64,000 nucleotides of DNA. Origin: Micromonospora sp. MH99 (GTDB taxonomy: Bacteria; Actinomycetota; Actinomycetes; Mycobacteriales; Micromonosporaceae). The stretch covers positions 62,001 through 126,000 of the forward strand of contig NZ_MUZA01000009.1 of assembly GCF_021442385.1 (NCBI RefSeq). The letters run 5' to 3'. Positions 17,687 through 26,664 of this stretch are shown piece after piece. The position numbers were made by a program, and so were the translations under genes. Each line of letters begins with the position of its first letter. Within the stretch, counting starts at the first letter, position 1. The notes beneath the pieces were generated by a model. It was not told the DNA's origin. It saw only the letters and a list, made by a program, of their open reading frames with translations, and did no database searches.

Positions 17687-18922
17687 TCACTTCAGGTAGG
17701 CGGCGAGCGGGATGTTCTGCGCCCGGAGGGCGGTGGCGATCAGGCCGGCGATCTGTCTGGCGCCGGCGGCCTCGAAGTGGGTGTGGTCGTTGCAGAAGAA
17801 CGCGCCGACCGCGCCCGTCGAGTAGTCACCGTTGTTCGGGCACAGCCGGAGCGTGTTGTAGAGCGCCACGCTCCTGGCATGCAGGTCGATGACCGGTACG
17901 CCGTTGGCCGCGGCCGCGGCAGTCGTCTCGGTGACGAAACCGCGATTGCCGACGGCGGTGCCGCCGCTGCACGTGATCGCCGCGACCGGGGTGACGAAGA
18001 TCGGCTTCACCCCTCTGGCTTTGGCGGCAGTCGCCATGACGCCGAGCAGTTCCTTGAAGCGGTTGCTGCCGACGTGTCGCGGGCAGGCCGAGTCGCCGTC
18101 GTTGATGCCGAACTGGACGATCAGATAGTCACCGGTCTTGAAGCCGTTGGCGGTGTCCAGCATCGCCGACCACCGCGCGCTGTAGGCGGTCGAGCTGAGC
18201 GTGCACTCGCCGGCCGAGTTCTTGGTGGAGGTCACGTTGCCCTCGTACAGCCACGTCTGGATGCTGCGACCGCCGACGGCGCTGTTCTGCACGGTGACGT
18301 TCGAGGTGAGGTAGGACGCGAACTGACTGCCCCAGCCGATCGGACAGGAACTGGCATTCATCATCGTGGAGTCGCCGGCCATCCACACCCTGATCGGCGC
18401 GGGTGGCGATGACGTGGAAGGGGTCGCCTGCGGTGTGCTCGGCTCGGGGCAGGGCGTTGGCCTCGGCGTCTGTGTCGGCGTCGGCGTCGGTGCGGTGGGG
18501 GTCGCGGCCGGTGGGCCGGCGCAGGTGACGCCGTTGAACGAGAACGACGACGGCACCGGGTTGCTGCCGCTCCACGAGCCGGTGAAGCCGAAGTTGACCG
18601 ATGCGCCGGAACCGACGGCACCGTTGTAGCTCACGTTGGTCGCGGTCGCCGCCGTGCCGGTGACCGTGACTGTGGCGTTCCACGCCTGCGTCACACCCTG
18701 CCCGGGGGCGAGACTCCAACCCAGGGTCCAACTGGTCACCGCGTCACCGAGGTTGGTGACGACGACATCGGCTCCGAATCCGCCGGTCCACTCGCTGGTG
18801 ACCCGATAGGCGACACCGCACGCCGGGGCGGCGGCCTGGGCGGTGGCGATGCCGAGCCCGCCGGCCGCGACGGTCAGGACCGTTGCCGCCAGGACCACGA
18901 GACGCGATCGGCCAACCTTCAT
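17687..18922 (-). CDS. Secreted CBM2 plus SGNH esterase, rhamnogalacturonan acetylesterase-like (CE12)
   Basis: 411 residues. Signal peptide 1-31, with cleavage around GIATAQAAA. CBM2 module about 34-132 (ACGVAYRVTSEWTGGFGADVVVTN...SWNATVTVTG) with paired Cys. A Thr/Pro linker follows (TPTAPTPTPTQTP). The C-terminal SGNH hydrolase has block I AGDSTMMNAS, block III FGINDGD and block V DHTHFEAAG (Ser, Asn, Asp-His triad). This domain order and the DSTM block match rhamnogalacturonan acetylesterases, which remove acetyl groups from pectin backbones. Last gene of a three-gene pectin operon, 35 nt after the CE2-like gene. Confidence 0.88.
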   Translation of the reverse strand: MKVGRSRLVVLAATVLTVAAGGLGIATAQAAAPACGVAYRVTSEWTGGFGADVVVTNLGDAVTSWTLGWSLAPGQGVTQAWNATVTVTGTAATATNVSYNGAVGSGASVNFGFTGSWSGSNPVPSSFSFNGVTCAGPPAATPTAPTPTPTQTPRPTPCPEPSTPQATPSTSSPPAPIRVWMAGDSTMMNASSCPIGWGSQFASYLTSNVTVQNSAVGGRSIQTWLYEGNVTSTKNSAGECTLSSTAYSARWSAMLDTANGFKTGDYLIVQFGINDGDSACPRHVGSNRFKELLGVMATAAKARGVKPIFVTPVAAITCSGGTAVGNRGFVTETTAAAAANGVPVIDLHARSVALYNTLRLCPNNGDYSTGAVGAFFCNDHTHFEAAGARQIAGLIATALRAQNIPLAAYLK

Positions 18923-18957
18923 CGGGTTACTCCTGCCTCGATCGGAGATGCCCGCCG

Positions 18958-20391
18958 TCAGGTGGCGGCGGCGCACGGGGAGCCGTTGAGGGCGAAACCG
19001 GTCGCTCCGCCGAGCGGGCTGTCGGTGACAAATCCGAAGCTCGTCGAACCGGCGGCCGGGATCACCGCGTTCCAGGCGGCGTTCACCGCGGTGGCCGCAC
19101 TGCCGGACTGGGTGACTGTGGCATTCCAGGACTGCGTGATCCGCTGGCTGCCGGGCAGGGACCAGGTAAGCGTCCAACCGTTGACCGGCACGGTGGAGGT
19201 GTTGCTGAGCGTCACGTCGAACTGGGCACCCGTACCCCAGTCACCGGTCTTGCGGTAGGTGAGGGCGCAGTCCCCGCCCGCGGGTGCGGTAGGCGCAGCT
19301 GTGGTCGGCGCAGTCGTGGGGTCCGGGCTCGTGGGGGCCGGAGTCGTGGGGTCCGGGGTTGTGGTCAGTCGTGCGCTGAGGATCGGGGCCAGCCGGTCGG
19401 TGATGGCCTGGTGGCCCGCGTCGTTCGGGTGCACCGAGTCGCTCAGACCGCCGGACGGCAGCCAGCCGGTGGTGTCCACGTAGAACACGTTGGCGTCACC
19501 AGCGGCGTTGCGTGCCCGCACCGCCGCCTCCGTCTCGGCGGCATAACGACCGATGAACGTCCGCATGGCGAAGAGCTTGGCGTTCGGGAACCGGGCCCGG
19601 ATCCGCGTGAGGAAGGTCGTGTACGTCGCCTGGAAGGCCGTGGCGCTCACGCCATGGCTCTTGTCGTTGGTCCCCAGGTTGATCACCACGCCGTCGGCCG
19701 TGTAGCGGGAGAAGTCCCACGGGTCGGTGCCGGCCTGGCCACCGGACGACATCCAGTAGCGGGTCTCCTGCGCCCAGCACCCGTCGGTCGTCTCGGCCAG
19801 ACACATGCCACCGATCGCGATCTGGGTGTGGTCGTAGCCGAGCCTCTCACCGACCTTGAAGCCGTAGTCCGTCACGGCGAGCTGACTGCTCGTGGCGCCC
19901 GCGGTGATCGAGTCACCGACGAACTCGACAAGCTTGGGGCGGGCCGGTGGTGCGAAGGTGGCCGCGCCCGACTCCAGGATCAGCCCCTGGAAGACCGCGT
20001 CACCGGTGTAGGAGCCGGCCACCTGCCGGTAACTGACGATCAACGTGTGGTTGCCGGCCGCCAGCGCGGTCGGCGTCAGGTTGATCGTGCCGGAGCCGGT
20101 GAACGACGTGAACGCCCTACCGTCGATGCTGGCCCACAGCTGGATGGTGTTGCGCTGCCGGAGCTTCACGGTCCTACCGGTGAACCCGACCCGCAGGTAC
20201 GCGCCGGCCCAGTACGGCACGTAGGCCGAGGCGTTCGTCTTGTTCCACCGGCCGACGAAGCTGATGTTCGAGTCGGCAGGTGTGCCGTCACCGACCGCGG
20301 CCTCGGCGTTGAGAGCCGGCAGACCTGCGGCGAGCACGCCGGCGGCGACTGCGATGAGGGCCGCGGTACGCAGGGAACGGATCTTCGTCAT
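18958..20391 (-). CDS. Secreted CE2-like SGNH acetylesterase with C-terminal CBM2
   Basis: 477 residues. Signal peptide about 1-32. A jelly-roll domain about 40-145 (SNISFVGRWNKTNASAYVPYWAGAYLRVGFTG) typical of CE2 enzymes is followed by an SGNH domain with VEFVGDSITAGA, LGTNDKSHG and DSVHPNDAGH. Then a Thr/Pro linker and a C-terminal CBM2 (ALTYRKTGDWGTGAQFDVTLSN...TQSWNATVTQSG). CE2 enzymes deacetylate plant polysaccharides such as xylan or mannan. The ATG at 20391 overlaps the pectinesterase stop by 4 nt, so the two are translationally coupled. Confidence 0.88.
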   Translation of the reverse strand: MTKIRSLRTAALIAVAAGVLAAGLPALNAEAAVGDGTPADSNISFVGRWNKTNASAYVPYWAGAYLRVGFTGRTVKLRQRNTIQLWASIDGRAFTSFTGSGTINLTPTALAAGNHTLIVSYRQVAGSYTGDAVFQGLILESGAATFAPPARPKLVEFVGDSITAGATSSQLAVTDYGFKVGERLGYDHTQIAIGGMCLAETTDGCWAQETRYWMSSGGQAGTDPWDFSRYTADGVVINLGTNDKSHGVSATAFQATYTTFLTRIRARFPNAKLFAMRTFIGRYAAETEAAVRARNAAGDANVFYVDTTGWLPSGGLSDSVHPNDAGHQAITDRLAPILSARLTTTPDPTTPAPTSPDPTTAPTTAAPTAPAGGDCALTYRKTGDWGTGAQFDVTLSNTSTVPVNGWTLTWSLPGSQRITQSWNATVTQSGSAATAVNAAWNAVIPAAGSTSFGFVTDSPLGGATGFALNGSPCAAAT

Positions 20392-21446
20392 CGGATGGGG
20401 TTCCAGCCGTCGTTACCCGCCAGGTAGGCGGTGGGCGTGTACTGGGTGGCGGTGGAGGCGCTCATCTGGGGACGGTTGGCGTTGATGCCGGCGCCGGCCC
20501 CGGTGCTGCTGTACTCGGCGAACCGGGCGGTCCGCCACGAGAAGCCGGACATGTCGGTCCAGGGGTCGGTGCGGATGTGTGCGCCCATCGCGACGCCCCG
20601 GTAGAGGACCTGACCGCGGGCGTTGACGTCGCCGCTGGGGTGCCAGGGCCGGCCCAGATAGACGGTCCTGGCGGGAGCGTTGCTGGTCAGGGTGGTGCCC
20701 CAGAACAGGAAGCCGAACTTGTTGTTGATGTCGGTGGCCGCTGCGGTGATGTAGCCGTTGTTCGACGACGAGTTCCGGGTGAGCGAGTGCACGGTGCCGT
20801 TCTGGAACACCATGGTGCCCCGCCCGAAGATGAAGTCGACGTCACCCTCCACGTAGGAGTTACGGACGTAGAGACGCCGGACCGAGCTGACACTTGGCGC
20901 GTTGACCAGGAGGGTGTCCTGGTTGCCGAGGATGCGGACGTTGTCGAACTGCACCCGGTCGCCGGAGGTGTTGACGGCGACGGCCTGCTCGGCGTCGAGG
21001 GTGTTGGCGGCCTCGTTGAAGTCGTTCGACATGGTCAGATTGCTGATCGTGGTGTCGTTGGCGTTGACGAAGACCGAGGCACTGCCGGACGTGCCGTACG
21101 TGCCGCCACCGGGCTTGGTCTGGCCGGATGCGTGCCCCTCGACGATCACCACCTGGGCGGCGGAGCTGCCCGCGCCGACCAGGGTGAGGTAGGGCTTGTT
21201 GGCGGGAATGGTGACCACGCCCCGGTAGGTGCCGGGTCTGATGGTGATGGTGACCGGAACGCTGTTGTTCGCCGCGACACTGTCGATCGCCGCCTGCACG
21301 GTCGTGTAGTTGCCGCTGCCGTCGGCGGCCACGGTGATGGAGGCGGAGGCGGACGCGGCGGAGGCCGTCGAGACCGCGGCCGCGAGAGCGCACACGGTCA
21401 CCACCGCCACCGAGCGCACGCGAAGAACCCTGCCGGGTGTGGTCAT
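20388..21446 (-). CDS. Secreted pectinesterase (CE8)
   Basis: 352 residues with a signal peptide ending near ASAASASAS. Right-handed beta-helix pectin methylesterase with all signature blocks: GNYTTVQAAIDSV, IRPGTYRGVV, QAVAVN, GNQDTLL (first catalytic Asp), GDVDFIFGRG (second catalytic Asp) and VYLGRPWHP (substrate Arg). It removes methyl esters from homogalacturonan. First gene of the pectin operon, and it has no carbohydrate-binding module unlike its two partners. A perfect palindrome lies 66 nt upstream. Confidence 0.93.
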   Translation of the reverse strand: MTTPGRVLRVRSVAVVTVCALAAAVSTASAASASASITVAADGSGNYTTVQAAIDSVAANNSVPVTITIRPGTYRGVVTIPANKPYLTLVGAGSSAAQVVIVEGHASGQTKPGGGTYGTSGSASVFVNANDTTISNLTMSNDFNEAANTLDAEQAVAVNTSGDRVQFDNVRILGNQDTLLVNAPSVSSVRRLYVRNSYVEGDVDFIFGRGTMVFQNGTVHSLTRNSSSNNGYITAAATDINNKFGFLFWGTTLTSNAPARTVYLGRPWHPSGDVNARGQVLYRGVAMGAHIRTDPWTDMSGFSWRTARFAEYSSTGAGAGINANRPQMSASTATQYTPTAYLAGNDGWNPIR

Positions 21447-21511
21447 GAGCGTTCTCCGATCTCAGCGGGCCTCCGCCGGAGATCATGTCGACCGGCGGAC
21501 GACGGAGTTAA

Positions 21512-21523
21512 GTTAACGTTAAC
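21512..21523. promoter_or_regulatory. Palindromic operator-like box GTTAACGTTAAC upstream of the pectin operon
   Basis: A perfect 12-bp AT-rich palindrome in the 128-nt gap between the pectinesterase start and the convergent-side MFS gene end. The CG-centred palindrome is the style of LacI-family operators. Two boxes of the same pattern (GTNANCGNTAAC) precede the GH127 gene at 63410-63421 and 63556-63567. No regulator gene is adjacent, so control would be in trans. Confidence 0.65.
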
Positions 21524-21574
21524 ATCGATGATTGGAAATATGAAGGTGGCGGGCACGGAGGGTGAACCACCCGT

Positions 21575-22822
21575 TCATCCGACCCGAACGTCCCTCGCGG
21601 ACGCGGCGGGTTCGGCGGCCACCGACGGTGTCCTCCTGGGCAGCAGGAGCGGGGTCGCGAGCAGGAGAACGCCGGAGATGGTGATCGCCGCGAGAGGGCT
21701 GGTGAGCGTCGCGAGGACTCCCCAGATCACCACCAGGGCCGCCTGGACGAGTCTGCTGGCAGCACTCCACGTGCTGAGGACGCGGGCGGTGTGGCCGAGT
21801 GGGGTGCGGTGCAGTCGCTCGGTCGCGTAGATCGGGTTGAAGACGCCCATGCAGGTGATCAGCAGGCCCTCGACGACGATCACGGTGACGAGTCCGGGGA
21901 TGCCCGGCTGGACGAACGCGAGACCGAGGGGAAAGACCGAGCGCAGCCACCCGGAGACGATCATGACCCGGTGCTGGCCGTGGCGGGCCACGAGGCGGGA
22001 CGACAGGCGGGCGCCCACCAGGCCGCCGAGCGCCGGGACGCCGAAGGCGAGGCCATACTGCCAGGCCGGCAGGTGGTACTGACCCAGCAGGAGGACAGCC
22101 AGGAGTGGGGCGGTGGCCATGATGAGGCCACCGACCAGGATGGAGTTGAGGAACAGCCCTCGCAGGACGCGGTCGTGCCGGATGAACCGCCAGCCGACCA
22201 GAAGATCGGCACCGCGCAGCCGGCCGGCCCGGTCCGGAGGCGACGCGACGTCGCCGCCGCGGATGCGCAGGACCGCGAGCGCCGACAGCAGATAGCTGAC
22301 GGCGTCGGCGGCGACGGTGACGACCGGCCCGAGCAGCCCGACGAGCGCGCCACCGAGGGGCGGACCCACCGCGACCGCCGCCCAGTTCGTGGCCTCGAAC
22401 CGTCCGTTCGCCACCACCAGGTGATCACCCCGGACGAGATGCTTGAGGTACGCCCCGGACGCCGCGGCGAAGGCGATGCCCGCGGCCCCGGAGAGGACCG
22501 AGACGACCAGCAACTGGCCGTACGACAGCAGACCGAAGGCGTACGCGAGCGGGACGCTCGCCATGGCCACGAACCGGAGCAGGTCCATGGCGACCAGCAC
22601 CTGACGCTTCGCCCGGCGCTCGACCCCCGGCCCGAGCGAGAACGCCACGACCGCCGCGACTGCCGGTCCGACCGCCGCCAGGATCGACACGGCGAACGCC
22701 GGCGAGTGCAGGACGCGCACCGCGATCAACGGGAACGCGCCGAAGGCGATCCACGTGCCGTACGTGCTGACGGCGTACGCCGACCACAGCCAACCGAAAC
22801 TGGACCCCAACCGCGCGCGCAT
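21575..22822 (-). CDS. MFS transporter
   Basis: 415 residues from the ATG at 22822, behind a G-rich site. Twelve predicted membrane segments (e.g. FGWLWSAYAVSTYGTWIAFGAFPLIAV, AVSILAAVGPAVAAVVAFSLG, MIVSGWLRSVFPLGLAFV), with the cytoplasmic basic loop GPGVERRAKRQVLVAMDLLRF between helices 2 and 3. It belongs to the MFS branch of MefE/EntS-like exporters common in actinomycetes. It is divergent from a LysR regulator, which probably controls it. Substrate unknown. Confidence 0.85.
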   Translation of the reverse strand: MRARLGSSFGWLWSAYAVSTYGTWIAFGAFPLIAVRVLHSPAFAVSILAAVGPAVAAVVAFSLGPGVERRAKRQVLVAMDLLRFVAMASVPLAYAFGLLSYGQLLVVSVLSGAAGIAFAAASGAYLKHLVRGDHLVVANGRFEATNWAAVAVGPPLGGALVGLLGPVVTVAADAVSYLLSALAVLRIRGGDVASPPDRAGRLRGADLLVGWRFIRHDRVLRGLFLNSILVGGLIMATAPLLAVLLLGQYHLPAWQYGLAFGVPALGGLVGARLSSRLVARHGQHRVMIVSGWLRSVFPLGLAFVQPGIPGLVTVIVVEGLLITCMGVFNPIYATERLHRTPLGHTARVLSTWSAASRLVQAALVVIWGVLATLTSPLAAITISGVLLLATPLLLPRRTPSVAAEPAASARDVRVG

Positions 22823-22836
22823 CCGCCCCCCTCGTG

Positions 22837-22927
22837 ACAACCGACGTTCGGGTCCGGGCAGCACACCAGCGCCGCCGACGTCGGCGCAAACAACCGACGT
22901 CCGGGCGCGTCACAACCATCTGTTGTG
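22837..22927. promoter_or_regulatory. Direct repeats and an inverted repeat between the MFS and LysR genes
   Basis: ACAACCGACGT[T/C]CGGG occurs at 22837-22852 and 22890-22905, exactly 53 nt apart (about five helical turns). A perfect 6-5-6 inverted repeat, CACAAC...GTTGTG, lies at 22911-22927 at the start of the regulator reading frame. All three contain ACAACC. The arrangement fits LysR-type binding sites in a divergent promoter. Confidence 0.55.
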
Positions 22928-22945
22928 CGGGTGGATGATGTTCCG

Positions 22946-23911
22946 GTGGATACCGAGGCGGTGCGGTCGTTCGTCCGAGCGGCCGAGTTCGGGCAGTTGC
23001 AGCACGCGGCCGAGGAGCTGGGCGTGACGCAGCAGGCCGTGTCGAAGCGGATCGCCGCCCTTGAGCGCGCCCTCGACGTGCGGTTGTTCACGCGTACTCC
23101 CCGGGGGGTCGAGCTGACGCTCGACGGCCAGGCGTTCCTCCCGCACGCCCGGGGCATCGTGGCCGGGGTGGACCGCGCCCTCGCCGCGATCAGGCCGGGC
23201 TCGCGGGCCCTGCGGATCGACGTTCTCGGCCTGCGGTCCGCGCAGGCAGTCGTGCTGCACGACTACTGGCGGTCCCACCCGGAGACCAAGCTCGACGTGG
23301 TGACCCTGCGGGTCAACGACCCGCGCGCGGCCGTCGCCGCCGTCCAAGCGGGCGACATCGACGCCTCGTTCCGCTCGGTCACCGACCCGGCCACGCTGCC
23401 GCGCGACGTGCGGATGATCCACGCGTTCGACTCACCCCTGGAACTGCTCGTCGGCCCGCGGCACCCGCTCGCCTCCGCGCGCACTCTGACACCGGCCCAG
23501 CTGCGCGGGCACCGGATCTGGGTCCCCGGCATCGCGCCGAAAAGCGAGTGGTCGGACTTCTACGACCAGCTCGCCACCGCGTTCGACCTGCGCATCGACG
23601 CCGCCGGCCCGCACTTCGGCGACGAGGTGCTGCTCGACATCCTCGCGGACTCCGCCGACGTGGCGACCTTCGTCGGCACGCGCGACAGGTATCTCTGGCC
23701 GACGAACCACGACCTGCGCCGCATCCCGATCGCGCGCCCGACGCTCGCGTACCCGCTCTCGCTCATCCTGCCGCGCGTGAACGCGCACCCGGGGCTTCAG
23801 GCGGTCATCGACCACGTCGCGAGCCTGGCGCCACCCCCGGCGACGACGTGGCGCCCGTCTTGGGCAGCGCAGCCGGCCGGCGGCGGGCCGGGCAGCATTC
23901 CCGGAAGCTGA
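22946..23911 (+). CDS. LysR-family transcriptional regulator
   Basis: About 321 residues from the GTG at 22946 (VDTEAVRSFVRAAEFGQ), the usual LysR start distance from the helix-turn-helix. GTGs at 22925 and 22931 are also in frame. HTH: LQHAAEELGVTQQAVSKRIAALERALDVRLF. The remainder is a type 2 periplasmic-binding-like effector domain (LRIDVLGLRSAQAVVLHDYW...DIDASFRSVTDPATLP...LLVGPRHPLASA). It is divergent from the MFS transporter, which is its likely target. The C-terminus carries about 20 extra low-complexity residues. Confidence 0.88.
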   Translation: MDTEAVRSFVRAAEFGQLQHAAEELGVTQQAVSKRIAALERALDVRLFTRTPRGVELTLDGQAFLPHARGIVAGVDRALAAIRPGSRALRIDVLGLRSAQAVVLHDYWRSHPETKLDVVTLRVNDPRAAVAAVQAGDIDASFRSVTDPATLPRDVRMIHAFDSPLELLVGPRHPLASARTLTPAQLRGHRIWVPGIAPKSEWSDFYDQLATAFDLRIDAAGPHFGDEVLLDILADSADVATFVGTRDRYLWPTNHDLRRIPIARPTLAYPLSLILPRVNAHPGLQAVIDHVASLAPPPATTWRPSWAAQPAGGGPGSIPGS

Positions 23912-23954
23912 CGGACGGGAGCCGGCACCACCCCGCCGGCCGACCGGACCCGAC

Positions 23955-24398
23955 CTAGCAGGATGAGCGGATGTCGAGGACGACCGGAGCGCTCTGCGCC
24001 ACGGCGCCGTCCGTGACCCGGAGTTGCGGGACGTACCGGCCGGGCGTGACACCACTGACGCGGAACGCAGCCAGGCTCTGCACGAGGTGGCCGTCCCCGG
24101 AGCCGGGCGGCACGGTCAGCGGGCTGTACACCTCGACGCCGTCGGGCATGCCGGTGTAGCCGACGGCGAGCTGCGCCGACCAGGTCCCGTCGACCACGAC
24201 GAAGAAGTACAGGGTGCGGGGGTCGTCGGGGGTCGCGCAGAGCCGCTGTGGCAGGTCGACGAGCGTCCAGGTCGACGAGGTGCCAGTGGTCGTCCTGGCG
24301 GGCGCTGCCGAACCGGGCGTGCCGCCGACAAGGGCCAGCAGCGTTGCCGCCAGCGCGGCGGCGGCGATCCGTGCGGCGGTGCGGGAGAACTTCACCAT
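23955..24398 (-). CDS. Small secreted protein of unknown function
   Basis: 147 residues from the ATG at 24398, just after CAGGAG. Signal peptide: MVKFSRTAARIAAAALAATLLALVGGT, cleavage near GSAAPA. The mature part is beta-rich (WTLVDLPQRLCATPDDPRTLYFFVVVDGTWSAQLAVGYTG) with one Cys near its start and one at the C-terminus, which may pair. No family recognised. Convergent with the LysR gene; 43 nt separate the two stops. Confidence 0.65.
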   Translation of the reverse strand: MVKFSRTAARIAAAALAATLLALVGGTPGSAAPARTTTGTSSTWTLVDLPQRLCATPDDPRTLYFFVVVDGTWSAQLAVGYTGMPDGVEVYSPLTVPPGSGDGHLVQSLAAFRVSGVTPGRYVPQLRVTDGAVAQSAPVVLDIRSSC

Positions 24399-24812
24399 CG
24401 ACTCCTGTCCTCTGCGGCCGACATCGGTGGGAAACACCGACGATCCGGCAACCGCCGAGCGGCGGTGGGTCGTCGACACGCTGGACCCGACGCCGGATAA
24501 GAAAGATGTTTGTCGATGCAACAATCCCCCCGGGTGGTCTGCCTGTCAAGCAACCGCGAGCCGGCGGCCCCTCGGTCGATGCCGGCCCTGTCGATCCGGT
24601 TGCAGGTCGCCGCTTCGCGGAGCTGTGACAATGCGCGGGTGATCTGTCGAGCGTCCGTGTCCGTCGACGCTCGGAGCTGGTCCGACGGACGGGACGCGAG
24701 GCCACGAGGTGGACTGCGACGAGATTCTTGCGGCGCCGCGTCGATCCACCGGCCGCCCGTTCGACGTGTGGGGTGAGGGCCGAGGGACGGCCCGCCGGAT
24801 GAGGAGAACGCG
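24399..24812. other. 414-nt gene-free divergent intergenic region
   Basis: No convincing reading frame on either strand; short ORFs here lack RBS and family features. A small hairpin CGGTG...CACCG is visible near 24427-24441, and an AT-richer patch (GATAAGAAAGATGTTTGT) near 24500 could hold the promoter of the secreted protein. The right end carries GAGGAGAA, the RBS of the YCII gene. Confidence 0.5.
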
Positions 24813-25199
24813 ATGTCGACGTACATGCTGATCATGCGAGGCACCGACGAGTCGAACGCCGCCATGATGACCTCGATCGACGAGGCAATGGTCGCGACCC
24901 GCACGTTCATCGAGGAGATGGTCAGGGCCGGCGTCCTCCTCGCGGCCGAAGGGCTGGACGATCCGGCCCGGGGCGTCGTGGTCGACTTCGCGGGCGAGGC
25001 CCCGGTGGTCACGGACGGGCCGTACGGCGAGACCAAGGAACTGTTCGGGGGGTACTTCCTGCTCGATGTCGCCTCGAAGGAGGAGGCGGTGGAGTGGGCC
25101 AGGAGGTTCCCCGCGGTGCGGGGATCCAAGATCGAGGTCCGGCGGGTCGCCGGGGCCGACGAGGTCCCGGCGGACAGCGCGGGCAGCGGCCACCTCTGA
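24813..25199 (+). CDS. YCII/DGPF-domain protein, partner of an ECF42 sigma factor
   Basis: 128 residues; ATG behind GAGGAGAA. YCII-related ferredoxin-like fold with the hallmark VVTDGPYGETKELFGGYFLLDVASKEEAVEWA. These small proteins (COG3795 type) are consistently paired with ECF42-group sigma factors in actinobacteria. The stop overlaps the sigma gene's ATG by one base (TGATG), so the two are co-translated. The biochemical role of the DGPF protein is not established. Confidence 0.9.
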   Translation: MSTYMLIMRGTDESNAAMMTSIDEAMVATRTFIEEMVRAGVLLAAEGLDDPARGVVVDFAGEAPVVTDGPYGETKELFGGYFLLDVASKEEAVEWARRFPAVRGSKIEVRRVAGADEVPADSAGSGHL

Positions 25200-26470
25200 T
25201 GGGTACGGCCGACGTCGAGGCCGTCTGGCGGATCGAGTCGGCGCGGATCGTCGCCGCGCTGACCCGGTTCACCGGCGACTTCGGGCTGGCCGAGGACGCC
25301 GCCCAGGAGGCGGTGGCCGAGGCGCTCGTGTCGTGGCGGCGTGCCTCCCCGGCCAATCCGGGCGGTTGGCTGATGGCCACGGCCCGACGGCGGGCCATCG
25401 ACGCGATCCGTCGCCGACATGCGCTCCAGGAACGGTACGCCCTGCTGGCGGCCGACTCGGCAGGTGACGCAGCGGCCGGCCTCATGGTCGACGAGGACAT
25501 CGACCCCGACCGGATCGACGACGACGTGCTGGCGTTGATGTTCGTCAGCTGCCATCCGGTGCTCTCCCCCGAGGCCCGGGTGGCGCTGACCCTGCGCGTG
25601 GTCGGCGGCCTGTCCAGCGAGGAGATCGCCCGCGCGTTCCTCGTCTCCGTGCCGACCGTGCAGGCCCGCATCACCCGCGCCAAGAAGACGATCGCGGCGA
25701 CCCGGGTGCCGTTCGAGCTGCCGCCGGCCGCCGAGCGCCGGGAACGGCTCGGCGGCGTGCTCAGCGTCCTGTACGTGATCTTCACCGAGGGCTCAACCGC
25801 CACGTCGGGCGACCGGTTGCTGCGCCCCGACGTCGCGTACGAGGCGATCCGGCTGGCCCGTACGCTGGCCGCGCTTGCACCGGACGAGCCGGAGGTGCAC
25901 GGCCTGCTCGCGTTGTGCGAGCTGACGGCCGCGCGTTTCCCGGCCCGGACCGGCCCGGACGGCTCCCCGGTCCTGCTGGCGGACCAGGACCGACGGCTGT
26001 GGAACGTCTCGGCGATCCGTCGCGGGCTGGCCGCGCTGGCCAGGGCGTCGGCCCGCGGGCTCGGCCCGTACGGGTTGCAGGCCGCGATCGCCGCCGCCCA
26101 CGCGACGGCGCCGTCTGTCGAGGCGACCGACTGGGGGCGGATCGTCGTGCTCTACGAGGCGCTCGGCCGGGTCGCCCCCTCACCGGTGGTCGACCTCAAC
26201 CGGGCCGTCGCCGTGGCCATGGCCTCGGGCCCGGCGCAGGCCCTGGCCATCGTGGACGAGCTGATCGCCGCGAACCGGCTCCCCGGGTCGCACCTGGTCC
26301 CGACCGTACGCGGAGAGCTGCTGGCCCGACTCGGACGGCGGGCGGAAGCGCGTGCCGAGCTGGAGCTGGCCGCACGGCTGTGCGCCAACCAGCGGGAACG
26401 CTCGGTGCTGCTGCGCAAGGCGTCGGAGTCAGCGGACCCAGGACCGGCGCAGCGCGCCCCCATCGATTGA
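25199..26470 (+). CDS. ECF42-type RNA polymerase sigma factor with long TPR-like C-terminal extension
   Basis: 423 residues from the ATG at 25199. Sigma region 2: FTGDFGLAEDAAQEAVAEALVSWRRA, MATARRRAIDAIRR. Region 4: LSSEEIARAFLVSVPTVQARITRAKKTI. The C-terminal 230 residues (DUF6596-like, helical, TPR-like) include VLYVIFTEGSTATSGD, LGLLALCELTAARFPAR and AIAAAHATAPSVEATDWGRIVVLYEAL. That extension is diagnostic of ECF42 and replaces an anti-sigma factor as control element. Encoded with its DGPF partner. Confidence 0.92.
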   Translation: MGTADVEAVWRIESARIVAALTRFTGDFGLAEDAAQEAVAEALVSWRRASPANPGGWLMATARRRAIDAIRRRHALQERYALLAADSAGDAAAGLMVDEDIDPDRIDDDVLALMFVSCHPVLSPEARVALTLRVVGGLSSEEIARAFLVSVPTVQARITRAKKTIAATRVPFELPPAAERRERLGGVLSVLYVIFTEGSTATSGDRLLRPDVAYEAIRLARTLAALAPDEPEVHGLLALCELTAARFPARTGPDGSPVLLADQDRRLWNVSAIRRGLAALARASARGLGPYGLQAAIAAAHATAPSVEATDWGRIVVLYEALGRVAPSPVVDLNRAVAVAMASGPAQALAIVDELIAANRLPGSHLVPTVRGELLARLGRRAEARAELELAARLCANQRERSVLLRKASESADPGPAQRAPID

Positions 26471-26664
26471 CACTTTTCGTTACGACGGTGATAGTAACTG
26501 CGTACCGCTCCCATCGGATCGCCTGTGGGGACCCCGCCGGGTGGTCGACGCGATCGCGCCTCGACCTGGCCCGTGGCCTGCGCTGACCGCTGTGGTCGCA
26601 GCGCGAACGAACAGCCGCCACCGCCGCCGCAGGGAGCCCACCGTGACATCCGTTGGAGGGGTGC

